From Oscillospiraceae bacterium (GTDB lineage Bacteria > Bacillota > Clostridia > Oscillospirales > CAG-272), in assembly GCA_015063535.1 (NCBI GenBank), contig SVTY01000008.1, positions 1 to 64,000 on the forward strand: a stretch of DNA of 64,000 bases. Reading direction: 5' to 3'. Position numbers and translations under genes: made by a program. This document shows, piece by piece, positions 51,300-60,087 of the stretch. The notes beneath the pieces are model-generated. The model saw nothing but the letters and a program-made list of their open reading frames with translations. It ran no database searches and was not told the DNA's origin. The stretch's first letter is position 1. Every line of letters starts with the position of its first letter.

Positions 51300-52886
51300 T
51301 TAAAATTGGTTATAGATAAACTGGCTGGCGTCATACCCTACGCCGTATGCGCCGAAGAGCAGGATCGCAAGGAGCAGTCCGCCGCACAGCACCCACGACA
51401 GCACAGGGCGGTCGTACAGCCGCTCCCGTATATCCATCCGCATCGTCAGCCTGCTGACGACAGCGACCGTCAGCACGCCCCCCGCAAGGATGATCCAATC
51501 GGCAAGCGTAAGCCCAAGGCTCATCATGCCCGACCCAAGCTCGCCCCAATTCCACACGGTGAGCATGCTCCCCCACAGACGGAAGGTCAGCCCCACATCC
51601 CGATAGCAGTCAAGGGAGCGAAACAGCCCCATGAGCAAAAAGGTACGCACCGCCATAAAGCCCCCGTAAGGGGAGGAGGCGGTAAGCCTCGGGAATTTCA
51701 CCCGAAAGCGGGCATAGAGCGGCTCCAGCTCCTGCGAGACGAGAATGACGGCGCAGTTGAGCAGACCCCACACGATAAAGTTCCACCCCGCACCGTGCCA
51801 AAGACCCGTCAGAAACCATGTGACGATGGTGGCAAGATAGACGGGAATACGCTTTCCCACGGTGTTGCCCAGCACTCGGCGGCTCCACTTGGAGAGCTTC
51901 ATCATAGGGCGTGTGACCGACAGCGGATAAAACACGTAATCGGTAAACCAGCTCCCCATGGTGATGTGCCACCGCCGCCAGTATTCCTTGGTGGAGCGGG
52001 ACGAAAAGGGATGGTCGAAGTTCTCCGCCAAGCGAATGCCAAGGCACTGCGCCACACCGACGGTGATGTCGATACCGCCCGTAAAGTCGGCGTAGATCTG
52101 CACCGAATAAAGCAGGATCAGCAAAATCACGTACACGCCCCGATATCCGTCGGGCGTGTCCAGCATAGTCTGCATGGCGACCAGTACCCTGTCGGCAATG
52201 ACCAGCTTCTTGAAGTAGCCCCACAGAATGCGCTGAAGCCCGTATGTAAAGCCACGGGCATCAAAGGCATGAGGGGCGTACAGCTGCGCCGCAAGGTCTC
52301 CGTGACGGGAGATCGGTCCCTGCACAAGCTGCGGAAAGAAGGACACAAACAACGCCAAGCGGAAGAAATTTTCCTCGGCTTGTGTTTTTCCCCGATAGAC
52401 GTCGATGAGGTAGCCCATGGTCTGAAAGATGTAAAAGGATATGCCCATGGGAAGGAGCAGGTCGGGGATACCCAACGGCTCCGCACCGAACGCCGTCAGC
52501 GCCGAATTGAGGTTGAACACCGCAAAGGCGGTGTATTTCAGAACGGCAAGAATGCCGAAATTCAGTACAAGCCCGCACAGAAGAACGCCAAAACGGCGTT
52601 TTTTTGCCTTCGCCTTGTATGCCTTCCTCGCTTCCTTGTCCATCGAATCCCGATGGGCGGCAAGATAGTCGCTCTCCCGCCCCGCCATCCTCGCCATAAG
52701 ACGGGCGACCGCATAGGCGGAGACGGTCGTGACGGCAATAAATATGAGGCACTGCCAGCCCGCAAAGGCGTAAAAGATATAGCTCGCCGCAAGGAGCAGT
52801 CCCCATTGCCACCGTTTCGGCACGAAATAATAGGCGACGAACAGCAGACAAAGAAAGGCGATAAAGCCGTAAGAGGTGAACAGCAT
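51300..52886 (-). CDS. MBOAT-family O-acyltransferase (DltB/AlgI-like)
   Basis: A 528-residue membrane protein with about eleven membrane segments. MBOAT hallmarks: LLPMGISFYIFQTMGYLIDVYRG, GPISRHGDL, RSTKEYWRRWHITMGSWFTDYVFYPL and the catalytic His in FLTGLWHGAGWNFIVWG. AlgI and DltB members move an acyl group across the membrane to a surface polymer. The neighbours (carrier protein, AMP ligase, SGNH protein) place it in an acylation pathway. Spacing of 8 bp to the carrier gene. Confidence 0.95.
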   Translation of the reverse strand: MLFTSYGFIAFLCLLFVAYYFVPKRWQWGLLLAASYIFYAFAGWQCLIFIAVTTVSAYAVARLMARMAGRESDYLAAHRDSMDKEARKAYKAKAKKRRFGVLLCGLVLNFGILAVLKYTAFAVFNLNSALTAFGAEPLGIPDLLLPMGISFYIFQTMGYLIDVYRGKTQAEENFFRLALFVSFFPQLVQGPISRHGDLAAQLYAPHAFDARGFTYGLQRILWGYFKKLVIADRVLVAMQTMLDTPDGYRGVYVILLILLYSVQIYADFTGGIDITVGVAQCLGIRLAENFDHPFSSRSTKEYWRRWHITMGSWFTDYVFYPLSVTRPMMKLSKWSRRVLGNTVGKRIPVYLATIVTWFLTGLWHGAGWNFIVWGLLNCAVILVSQELEPLYARFRVKFPRLTASSPYGGFMAVRTFLLMGLFRSLDCYRDVGLTFRLWGSMLTVWNWGELGSGMMSLGLTLADWIILAGGVLTVAVVSRLTMRMDIRERLYDRPVLSWVLCGGLLLAILLFGAYGVGYDASQFIYNQF

Positions 52887-52894
52887 ATCCCCTC

Positions 52895-53122
52895 TTATTC
52901 CTCGTCAAGACGCTCGATGAGCGCCCACAGAGCGGCGGCGGAGTTGAAGTTTTCGGGAACGATCTCCTCGGCGGGGATCGTCACGTCAAATTCCGAGTCG
53001 ATCTCGGTCACCAGCGTCACGATGTCCAACGAGTCGAGAATGCCGTCGTCTACCAAGTCCTCCGCCTCAGAAAAATCCACGTCGGGGTGGAGGGAGGTAA
53101 GGATTTCAAGAAGCTTTTCCAT
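52895..53122 (-). CDS. Acyl carrier protein (DltC-like)
   Basis: A 75-residue carrier protein with phosphopantetheine Ser31 in DDGILDSLDIVTLVTEI, the family DSL motif. It would receive an activated group from the AMP ligase and present it to the MBOAT. Good SD (AAGGAGAAACA). It is separated from the ligase gene upstream by 441 bp containing three repeat elements, an unusual break in an otherwise tight operon. Confidence 0.94.
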   Translation of the reverse strand: MEKLLEILTSLHPDVDFSEAEDLVDDGILDSLDIVTLVTEIDSEFDVTIPAEEIVPENFNSAAALWALIERLDEE

Positions 53123-53295
53123 GTTGTTTCTCCTTATTTACAGAGTGTATTTGTCACCAAAGAAACTTTTTGAAAAAAGTTTCTTTGGAATCTTCAAAAA
53201 CTTTCAAAAATATTTTTGCTATGTTTGCAGATATATCACGGTAGGAGCGACGTCCTGACGACCCGTTCCAATCCGATTCAAATTTCATCCTTCCT

Positions 53296-53414
53296 CGGAC
53301 AGTCGGGGACGCCTGTCCCTACAATCAATTGGGTGTGAAGCCGTTTTGTTTGTACAATGGGCGAACCGTCTATGTCTCTGCAAACCTGTAGGGACAGGCG
53401 TCCTCGACTGTCCG
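53296..53414 (+). repeat. 119-bp inverted-repeat element, copy 1
   Basis: 28-bp terminal arms (53296-53323 and 53387-53414) match with one difference, framing about 63 bp of non-coding interior that includes TTTTGTTTGTACAATGGGCG. Three further 119-bp copies lie at 58752, 61366 and 63340. The copy sits between the AMP-ligase and carrier protein genes, preceded by an ATTCAAATTTC leader shared with other copies. Confidence 0.9.
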
Positions 53415-53442
53415 TTTCCAGCCGATACAATTTGCAACCTTT

Positions 53443-53468
53443 CGGCGGGAGCAAGCCCCCGCCCTACG
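53443..53468. repeat. CGGCGGGAGCAAGC hairpin repeat
   Basis: Copy of the GC-rich hairpin also found at 46351 and 63485, following a CAATTTGCAACCTTT leader. Confidence 0.75.
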
Positions 53469-53487
53469 GGGTTGGCGGTTCTTTATC

Positions 53488-53560
53488 AAGATAAATTTTG
53501 CAAAGTTTTCTTTTGCAACCTTTTCTTTTTCAAAAGAAAAGTAAGACGCATCCTCGCATC
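53488..53560. repeat. Poly-pyrimidine palindrome repeat
   Basis: AAGATAAATTTTGCAAAG followed by a TTTTCTTTTT/AAAAGAAAAG palindrome and GTAAGACGCATCCTCGC. Related copies occur at 37441, 56521, 61541 and 63297. It directly follows the AMP-ligase gene and may terminate it in part. Confidence 0.7.
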
Positions 53561-53563
53561 CCC

Positions 53564-55072
53564 TTACAGCACCCCTGCCGCCTCCCGCAAACGGCGGCGG
53601 TCGATCTTGCCGTTATCGGTCAAGGGCATTGTCTCCAAGGGAATGACGGCGGCGGGGAGCATATACCTCGGCAGATATGCGGCAAGCTCAGCGGACAGAG
53701 CCTTCGTATCGGTATTGCCCACAGCAAACAGCACGATACGCTTTGCCTCGGCGTCATACACACAGCAGGCACGGCTCACGCCACCGCAACGCAGAGCGGC
53801 AGTTTCGATCTCACCAAGCTCAATACGGTGACCCATATGCTTGATCTGCGAATCCTTCCGACAGACGAACACCAGCTCGCCCCGCTCGTTGTACCGCCCA
53901 ATGTCGCCTGTGCGGTAGATCAACTCGGGATAGGCGGGATTCAGCGGATTCTGTACAAAGACCTCCGCCGTCCGTTCGGGATCGTTGTAGTAGCCCATGG
54001 TCAGACAGGTACCCCGCAGGCATATCTCTCCGCTCTCGCCCTGCTCTGCCCGACAGTCTCCGTCGGTCAGCAAAAGCACGTCGGTGTTATCGAAGGGACG
54101 ACCCACAGGGATCGGCTCCTCCTCCCCCAAGGAGCGGTCGGCACGCCAATAGCAGGACATGCCCGTTGCCTCGGTGGGACCGTACAGATTAAAAAATTCC
54201 GCATTTGGGAGAGCCTCCCGCCATAGGTCGTACTGCTTGCGGGGAAAGACCTCGGAGCCGAAGGCTACCTTGGTCAGATAGTGAGGCTTTGCCGCCTCGA
54301 ACGCTCCCAAGGAGGAAATCTGCGTCAGTGCCGAAACCACCCAGCAGACGGTATTGATCTTGTATTCGTTGAGATATTCAATGAGGCGCACGGGAAAGGA
54401 AAAGAGCATCTTCGGCACAAAATAGGTGGTCGCTCCCAGCTTCAGCGTGGGCATGATCTCCTTCAGCGGCGCATCGAAATACAGGGGCGTTTGGTTGGCA
54501 AACACCGTCTGCTCGGTAAAGCCCAACGCCGCCGTCAGCGCCTCGGTGTAGTCGATTACCGACCGATGGCACGCCACCACGCCCTTGGGCGTTCCCGTAG
54601 AGCCGGAGGTGAAAACGATATAAATGGGGTCGGTGTCACACTGGCGTCCCCGCACACGGGCAAGAGCCTCTCGGTCGATCGGCTCGGCGGCAATGTCGTC
54701 ATACAGCAGTACGCATGCCACCCCAAGGGTCTGCGCCCGCTTTTCGTTCTTTTTGTCGGTGATCAGCACACGGGGCTTGACGTTGTCAAGGATCGCTCCG
54801 ATCCGTCCGTCGGGCATCTTCTCATCCAGACACACATACATGCCGCCCGCATACAGCACGCCAAAAAAGGCGGTCACAGTGCGGGGGTGCTTGTCCATCA
54901 GGATCACCGCCGCCTCCCCCGAACAGCCTCTGCGGCAAAGAGCGGAGCCTACCGCCGCCGCCTGCCGCTGTACCTCTCCGAAGGTCATGCCCTCCTTCCC
55001 CGTGGAAAAAGCGAGCTTGTCCGAAAGACGGAGAGCGGTGTCCTCCAAGTAGGTCAGAATGTTCTTCCGCAT
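53564..55072 (-). CDS. AMP-dependent ligase (DltA-like)
   Basis: A 502-residue ANL-superfamily adenylating enzyme. ATP-binding loop IVFTSGSTGTPKGVV, NLYGPTEATGMSCYW, YRTGDIGRYNERGELV and the C-terminal catalytic Lys in MPLTDNGKIDRRRL all fit D-alanine-carrier ligases and free-standing NRPS adenylation domains. It would activate an amino acid and load the carrier protein. The amino acid is not certain. Start at 55072 with GGAGGGAG. Follows the transglutaminase-like gene by 11 bp. Confidence 0.93.
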   Translation of the reverse strand: MRKNILTYLEDTALRLSDKLAFSTGKEGMTFGEVQRQAAAVGSALCRRGCSGEAAVILMDKHPRTVTAFFGVLYAGGMYVCLDEKMPDGRIGAILDNVKPRVLITDKKNEKRAQTLGVACVLLYDDIAAEPIDREALARVRGRQCDTDPIYIVFTSGSTGTPKGVVACHRSVIDYTEALTAALGFTEQTVFANQTPLYFDAPLKEIMPTLKLGATTYFVPKMLFSFPVRLIEYLNEYKINTVCWVVSALTQISSLGAFEAAKPHYLTKVAFGSEVFPRKQYDLWREALPNAEFFNLYGPTEATGMSCYWRADRSLGEEEPIPVGRPFDNTDVLLLTDGDCRAEQGESGEICLRGTCLTMGYYNDPERTAEVFVQNPLNPAYPELIYRTGDIGRYNERGELVFVCRKDSQIKHMGHRIELGEIETAALRCGGVSRACCVYDAEAKRIVLFAVGNTDTKALSAELAAYLPRYMLPAAVIPLETMPLTDNGKIDRRRLREAAGVL

Positions 55073-55083
55073 GTCTCCCTCCG

Positions 55084-56109
55084 TCAGCCCTTTGCCATCT
55101 CGGGGAAGCCGTCCCACTTGTCGAATTTGTAAAATTCCGTGCCGCCTTGGGAGGTGCGGTAGCTCCGGAGCTTCGCCTCGTCGATCAGACAGGCGTTTTT
55201 GGTGTTGTCACCGAACTGCCCCGCCAGACGGGTGGCGTCATAATAATACCACTTCGGCTCCGCTTCGGTTCCCACGTTCACGATACACCAGAAATGGGTT
55301 CCCTTTTCGTTCGAGCTTGCCGCTCGCTGAATGCCCATATTTTCAATGCCGAAGTACTCAAAGAACGCCTTCGAAACCGAATAATAGGTGAAGCAATCCC
55401 CCTCCATCCGAGACATGCTCAGCGTGCGGATGGCTTCCTCAATCCAGTCGGATTCCCAGCCTGTCCGAATGCGAACGCCCTGCTTCTGCTGCTCCTGCTG
55501 AGCGGCGGCATTTGACATATCGCTGAAGTAGATGTTGGCTTCGTCCTTGCCCGCCGTCGGGTCGTTGACATAGGCGTAGATCTTCTGCACCAGCACCTCC
55601 TTGCTCATCTCGGCGGACAGCCCCAGCTCCTTCGCCTTGGCTTCCACCAACGCATTCAGCTTGGCGGGGGTGTACTCACCGCTCCTTATGACAAGGGTCA
55701 GCTCCAAGGTCTTCTTGTTGCCCGCTGCGTCGGTGGCGGTGTATCTGACGGTATATTCGCCCACGGCAGAGGCATTCACAGCGGAGGTATCCACAGCTAA
55801 GGCGACCTCTCCGCTGCCGCCGCTGACCGTCACAAAGCTCTTATAGGCAATGCTCTCTCCGAGATACCCCACCGCCTTGCCGTTCTCCAACATGCTCTCG
55901 TTGACACGAAGCACGAGACGGGCGGCTCCGCCCTCCTCCTCTTCGGCGGCAGGACGGTCGCCAAAGGCGAAGGTGACGATGATCGCCGCCGTTGCCACCA
56001 GCACGGCGACAGCCAGCACGATGATCGAGCATTTCAGGATCAGCCCCACAAGCCGCTTGTGCTTCTGATGCTGCTCCCGATAAAATTCCATATCGGATTT
56101 ATAAGACAC
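55084..56109 (-). CDS. Membrane-anchored transglutaminase-like protein
   Basis: A 341-residue protein with one N-terminal membrane segment (about 21-49), an Ig-like domain (about 64-142), and a transglutaminase-like domain with the triad Cys239 (RMEGDCFTYY), His272 (GTHFWCIVNV) and Asp291 (WYYYDATR). This fold gives cysteine peptidase or acyl-transfer activity on surface targets. GTG start at 56109 with GGGAGG eight bases upstream. First gene of the Dlt-like operon. Confidence 0.92.
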   Translation of the reverse strand: MSYKSDMEFYREQHQKHKRLVGLILKCSIIVLAVAVLVATAAIIVTFAFGDRPAAEEEEGGAARLVLRVNESMLENGKAVGYLGESIAYKSFVTVSGGSGEVALAVDTSAVNASAVGEYTVRYTATDAAGNKKTLELTLVIRSGEYTPAKLNALVEAKAKELGLSAEMSKEVLVQKIYAYVNDPTAGKDEANIYFSDMSNAAAQQEQQKQGVRIRTGWESDWIEEAIRTLSMSRMEGDCFTYYSVSKAFFEYFGIENMGIQRAASSNEKGTHFWCIVNVGTEAEPKWYYYDATRLAGQFGDNTKNACLIDEAKLRSYRTSQGGTEFYKFDKWDGFPEMAKG

Positions 56110-56162
56110 GGTACAGACCTCCCAAACATATGTTTCTCAAGCAGATAGATACAGATAATATT

Positions 56163-56191
56163 ATTATACACCAAAACCCTCGGTTTGTCAA
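56163..56191 (-). promoter_or_regulatory. Promoter of the Dlt-like operon
   Basis: Minus-strand TTGACA (56186-56191), 17 bases, TATAAT (56163-56168). Confidence 0.85.
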
Positions 56192-56204
56192 CGAGAAATT
56201 CTCG
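56192..56204. promoter_or_regulatory. Palindrome abutting the -35 of the Dlt-like operon
   Basis: CGAGAAATTCTCG is a perfect 13-bp palindrome directly upstream of the -35, a plausible regulator site. Confidence 0.45.
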
Positions 56205-56272
56205 GTTTTCCCATTTTTTTGAGAATTGCTGTCCGCCCCTCAAAAACCGAATTTCCTCTGCTCTGATTCGGA

Positions 56273-56311
56273 AGGCTGCGGAGCAGCAGAGAGACGGCGG
56301 AGCCGTGGGGA
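56273..56311. repeat. Two adjacent small hairpins with AGAGAG linker
   Basis: GCTGC-GGA-GCAGC and ACGGC-GGA-GCCGT are separated by AGAGAG, resembling a two-unit version of the hairpin arrays. Confidence 0.5.
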
Positions 56312-56317
56312 GATAAA

Positions 56318-56420
56318 CTCATTCTCATTCTCATTCTCATTCTCACTCTCATTCTCACTCTCATTATCATTACCACTATCACTATCATTATCATTATCAT
56401 TATCATTATCACTATCGGCT
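56318..56420. repeat. Hexanucleotide microsatellite
   Basis: About 100 bases of imperfect TCATTC/TCATTA/TCACTA hexamers. Non-coding and probably variable by slippage. The flanking 56205-56272 and 56421-56520 hold only A/T-rich inverted segments. Confidence 0.85.
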
Positions 56421-56520
56421 TTTTTGGGTTTTTCAAAAAACCGTTCGGTTTTTTAAAAAGCGGTCGGTTTTTCATTTGCTCAGTTTTCTTTTGCTTGCTT
56501 CACTTTTTCGCAAAACATTA

Positions 56521-56583
56521 AGAATTATTTTGCAAAGTTTTCTTTTGCCTACTTTTCTTTTTTAAAAGAAAAGTAGGACGCTT
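56521..56583. repeat. Poly-pyrimidine palindrome repeat
   Basis: TTTTGCAAAGTTTTCTTTTG followed by TACTTTTCTTTT/AAAAGAAAAGTA and GGACGC. A member of the family at 37441, 53488, 61541 and 63297. It ends 12 bases before the U32 promoter. Confidence 0.7.
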
Positions 56584-56594
56584 CCCTCCTCCCC

Positions 56595-56623
56595 TTGACA
56601 ATTTACGCAAACAGCGGTATAAT
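56595..56623 (+). promoter_or_regulatory. Promoter of the U32 protein gene
   Basis: Perfect TTGACA (56595-56600), 17 bases, TATAAT (56618-56623). Confidence 0.85.
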
Positions 56624-56656
56624 AAGTAGGATAACCGTCGATTCGAAGGAGGCACT

Positions 56657-58681
56657 ATGAACCAACCGAACCGCAAGCCCGAGCTGCTCTGTCCCGCAGG
56701 CTCACCGGAGGCGTTGCGAGCCGCCGTAACCGAGGGGGCGGATGCCGTTTACATGGGCAGTACGGCATTCAATGCCCGCATGAGCGCCAAAAATTTTACG
56801 CCCGACGAGCTACGGGAGGGCATTGCCCTTGCCCACGCCTTTGGCGCAAAGGTCTATCTCACCGCCAACACGCTCATTTACGATAAAGAAGCGGAGGAGC
56901 TTCTCCGCACGGCGGAGCAGGCGTATCTGTCGGGTGCCGATGCCCTCATCGTTGCCGATCTGGGTGCCGCCGAGCTGATCCGCCGCCGCATTCCCATCGC
57001 CCTGCACGCCTCCACGCAAGCCTCAGGGCATAATGCCGACGCCGCTCGCCGCCTTGCCGAGGCGGGCTTTAGCCGCATGGTGGCGGCACGGGAGATGAGC
57101 AAGCCCGAGCTTGCCGCTCTCTGCGCCGAATCTCCCATCGAGATCGAAGCCTTCGTCCACGGCGCACTCTGCGTCTGCCATTCGGGGCAATGCCTCTTTT
57201 CCTCTCTGGTGGGAGGACGGAGCGGCAATCGGGGCGAATGCGCTCAGCCCTGCCGTCTGCCCTTTGCCGTCGGCAAAGCCACCGCCTATCCCCTGTCGCT
57301 GAAGGACATGAGCCTTGCCTGTCACCTGCCCGAGCTTGCCCGCATGGGCGTGGCTTCGCTCAAGATCGAGGGGCGTATGAAATCCCCCGACTATGTGCGG
57401 CAGGTCACCCGCATCTTCCGACGGCTTCTCGACGAGGAACGGGGAGCGACCGAAACCGAGCTTGCCCATCTTGCCGCCGTCTTTTCCCGAGGAGGTCTGA
57501 CCGACGGCTACTTTACGGGCAAGATCACAAACGCCATGCTGGGCATCCGCTCCGAGGCGGACAAGGAGCGCACAAGAAGTGCCTCCGAGCAGACCGAAGC
57601 GACCCCCACTGACCGAAAAATTCCTCTGTCTCTCCGTGTTTCTCTGCACCGTGGACAGCCCATCACTCTCACGCTGACCGACAAGACCCACAGCGTCACG
57701 GTCATGGGGGAGACCCCTATGGAAGCCCGCACCGCTCCGCTGACCGTGGATATGCTTCGCCGCAGTATGACAAAGTTGGGCAATACGCCCTATGTGGCGA
57801 CAGACGTTACCGTCGAAGCCGATGAGGGGCTGATGCTCCCCGTCTCGGCACTGAACGCCCTGCGTCGCCGAGGGATCGAGGCACTGACCGCACAGGGGGC
57901 GACAAGAAGCGAAGCCGATTTTTCTTCCTTGTCGGATACCGACATAGCTCCGCCCAAAATTTTATCCGTTCCCTGCCGTTCGGCGGTCTTTTTCCGTGCC
58001 GATAGCATGCCTGCGGAGGCGGCGGAGTATTTTGACCGCATCTATCTGCCCCTGTCTCAGTACAGCGGACAGACCGACGGCGTTTTGCTTCCCGCCGTCA
58101 TCTTCCCCTCCGAGTGGGAGAGCGTCAAGACCGCCCTTCTTCGGGCGAAGGAGCTGGGAGCAAAGCACGCCCTGTTCGGGAATGTCGGACATCTGTCGCT
58201 TGTGCAGGAGGCGGGGCTTGTCCCCCACGGCGATCTTCGCCTGAATGTCACCAACCGCCAAACCGCCCGCTATTGGCAGGAGGCGGGGGTTACCGATCTC
58301 ATCCTGTCGCCCGAGCTGACTCTGCCCCGCCTGCGAGATATCGGCGGCGGCGCTGTCGTGTACGGCCTCATTCCGCTGATGGTAACCGAAAAGTGCGTGG
58401 GGCGGGCGGTCGCCGATTGCAAGACCTGCCGAGAGGATCGGGTGGTGCTGACCGACCGCCGAGGGGTTCGCTTCCCCGTGCTGCGGGAGGAACCGCACCG
58501 CAGTCTGATCTTCAATTCCGTGCCCGTCTACATGGCGGATAAGGAGGCGGAGCTTGCCCGCTTCGGCATCGTCCACCGTCATTTTCTCTTTACCGTCGAG
58601 ACAAAGGAGGAAACACGAGCCGTCCTCCGTGCCTATCGGGAAGGACAGCCCGCCAAGGGCGAGATACGGAGGATCAGGTAA
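56657..58681 (+). CDS. Peptidase U32 family protein (RlhA/YrrO-like)
   Basis: A 674-residue U32 protein. The N-terminal region has ELLCPAGSPEALRAAVTEGADAVYMG, ALIVADLGAAELIRR and the signature EAFVHGALCVCHSGQCLFSS followed by RSGNRGECAQPCRLPF with the conserved Cys that can hold an Fe-S cluster. The C-terminal part fits the DUF3656/collagenase-like extension. Relatives perform hydroxylation of rRNA or tRNA (RlhA, TrhP) in place of proteolysis. SD AAGGAGG. Confidence 0.94.
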   Translation: MNQPNRKPELLCPAGSPEALRAAVTEGADAVYMGSTAFNARMSAKNFTPDELREGIALAHAFGAKVYLTANTLIYDKEAEELLRTAEQAYLSGADALIVADLGAAELIRRRIPIALHASTQASGHNADAARRLAEAGFSRMVAAREMSKPELAALCAESPIEIEAFVHGALCVCHSGQCLFSSLVGGRSGNRGECAQPCRLPFAVGKATAYPLSLKDMSLACHLPELARMGVASLKIEGRMKSPDYVRQVTRIFRRLLDEERGATETELAHLAAVFSRGGLTDGYFTGKITNAMLGIRSEADKERTRSASEQTEATPTDRKIPLSLRVSLHRGQPITLTLTDKTHSVTVMGETPMEARTAPLTVDMLRRSMTKLGNTPYVATDVTVEADEGLMLPVSALNALRRRGIEALTAQGATRSEADFSSLSDTDIAPPKILSVPCRSAVFFRADSMPAEAAEYFDRIYLPLSQYSGQTDGVLLPAVIFPSEWESVKTALLRAKELGAKHALFGNVGHLSLVQEAGLVPHGDLRLNVTNRQTARYWQEAGVTDLILSPELTLPRLRDIGGGAVVYGLIPLMVTEKCVGRAVADCKTCREDRVVLTDRRGVRFPVLREEPHRSLIFNSVPVYMADKEAELARFGIVHRHFLFTVETKEETRAVLRAYREGQPAKGEIRRIR

Positions 58682-58751
58682 AACCCAAACGCCTATGTTT
58701 TCACTCACCTCGTTATAGGATAATTCAAGCCGATTCAAATTTCAACCTTTT

Positions 58752-58870
58752 CGGACAGTCGGGGACGCCTGTCCCTACAGGCTTGCAGAGACCTATACGG
58801 TTCGCCTATTGTACAAACAAAACGGCTTCACACCTAATGGATTGTAGGGACAGGCGTCCCCGACTGTCCG
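58752..58870 (-). repeat. 119-bp inverted-repeat element, copy 2
   Basis: Terminal arms are identical over 28 bp. The interior is the reverse complement of the other three copies, so the element is in the opposite orientation. Lies between the convergent U32 and P-loop ATPase genes. Confidence 0.9.
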
Positions 58871-58901
58871 TTCCCGTTCAAAATTGATTGTCTAAAAACA
58901 G

Positions 58902-58929
58902 AAAAGAGCAGAAATTTCTCTGCTCTTTT
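58902..58929. terminator. Bidirectional terminator between U32 and ATPase genes
   Basis: AAAAGAGCAGA and TCTGCTCTTTT stem with a six-base loop. Confidence 0.8.
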
Positions 58930-58946
58930 TCTATGCTCGGATAGGC

Positions 58947-59999
58947 TCAGACGATCCGCTGACAAAAGGAACGGGTAAATTTTCCCAAGGCGTCGAAGTC
59001 CATGCAGGCGCCATAGAGCCGCTCCAGCTCAAAGTGATACCGTCCCGCCTCGGCAAGTGCCTCCTGTGCCGACAGCATCAAGGCATCGTACAGACGGCGG
59101 TTCATCCGATATTCCGCCTTACACGCCCTCAGCCGCTCCTCGTCCGCAAACCGCTTCATGTTCAGCCGTCCGCCGCTCTCCTCGCTTCCCTCGCCCGACA
59201 GTGCGAAGCACACGCCGCTCTCCTCAAAAAATACTCCGTCGGGCAGGTCGGGCATCAGCGGAGAATAGGACACTCGCAAGCGGCATCCCTTCCGCTCTGC
59301 TTCTCCGATCACAAGAGAGAGGAAGAGTGAGCCAAGCCCATAGTAGTCCTCCACCCGATACAGCCGCTTTGCCAGCCGCTCCCACGTGTCCAGCCGCACC
59401 CTTCCCTTCATGCCCACGGAATCGACATGACAGGGCAAGAGCGCAAAGCCCTCGCCGTCGGGAACCGTCCGCAACAGCCGCCGCACCGCTCCCTCCGCCT
59501 TCTCGGCACGGAAGCAGGGCGCAGACAGAGATCGGTTGACCTCCTCGACCGCCATCGCCGCCGATAAAAAGCGATACGCCTTTTCGTAGCATCGACTCTT
59601 CAGCGCGCCGTAGGATACGATGTCGTTGTATCGCTCGGTCAGCGCCTCCGCATCCCAGAACGCCCCAAGATTCACGATCTCATCCCGCACCCCCGGCAAA
59701 GTCGGCTCCACCGTGTGCGGAGCGGTGGCATCCAGCACGGCGATCCGTCCGTCCAGCACGATCCCGTCCAGCGAATCGGGGTCGGAGGAGCAGCGGTAGG
59801 TCTCCACCGCCATGCCCCTCGCCGTTCCTGCGGCAGCGACCTGCTTCATAAAGCTGCTTTTTCCCGTGCCGGGGCCGCCCTTCAACAGATACCTGCGTGT
59901 CAGCTCTCTGCGCCCGAACACTCGGTCATAAAAGCTGACAAAGCCGCCTCCGCTGTTCGCCGCCGCAAACAGGGACATTCCTTGCTCAAACTCCTTCAT
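58947..59999 (-). CDS. P-loop ATPase of unknown function (PRK06851-like)
   Basis: A 350-residue protein with a single Walker A, LLKGGPGTGKSSFMKQ (near residue 42), and a possible Walker B GRIAVLDATAPHTVEPT. The C-terminal half repeats parts of the fold without a second P-loop. This arrangement is known in a family of Firmicutes nucleotide-kinase-like proteins of unknown role. The start at 59999 is preferred because AGGAGG is nine bases away; the ATG at 60005 is only three. Downstream of spoIIIAH by 82 bp. Confidence 0.8.
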   Translation of the reverse strand: MKEFEQGMSLFAAANSGGGFVSFYDRVFGRRELTRRYLLKGGPGTGKSSFMKQVAAAGTARGMAVETYRCSSDPDSLDGIVLDGRIAVLDATAPHTVEPTLPGVRDEIVNLGAFWDAEALTERYNDIVSYGALKSRCYEKAYRFLSAAMAVEEVNRSLSAPCFRAEKAEGAVRRLLRTVPDGEGFALLPCHVDSVGMKGRVRLDTWERLAKRLYRVEDYYGLGSLFLSLVIGEAERKGCRLRVSYSPLMPDLPDGVFFEESGVCFALSGEGSEESGGRLNMKRFADEERLRACKAEYRMNRRLYDALMLSAQEALAEAGRYHFELERLYGACMDFDALGKFTRSFCQRIV

Positions 60000-60087
60000 G
60001 GGCATATACCTCCTGCCATCGTTTTTTCTCGCAATACAGCATATGCCGACAGAGTCGGTTCGGTGCGCCCCTATGTAACATGCGGGC

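Noticed and set aside
50415-53258. A 947-codon open frame on the plus strand across the Dlt-like genes
   Set aside because: It is antisense to three well-supported genes, lacks a sensible start, and its protein is His/Gln/Arg-rich in the manner of GC-rich reverse frames.
56188-56475. Short frames over the hexanucleotide tract
   Set aside because: The products are pure repeats (Met-Ile or Ser-Leu-Phe) and arise from the microsatellite.
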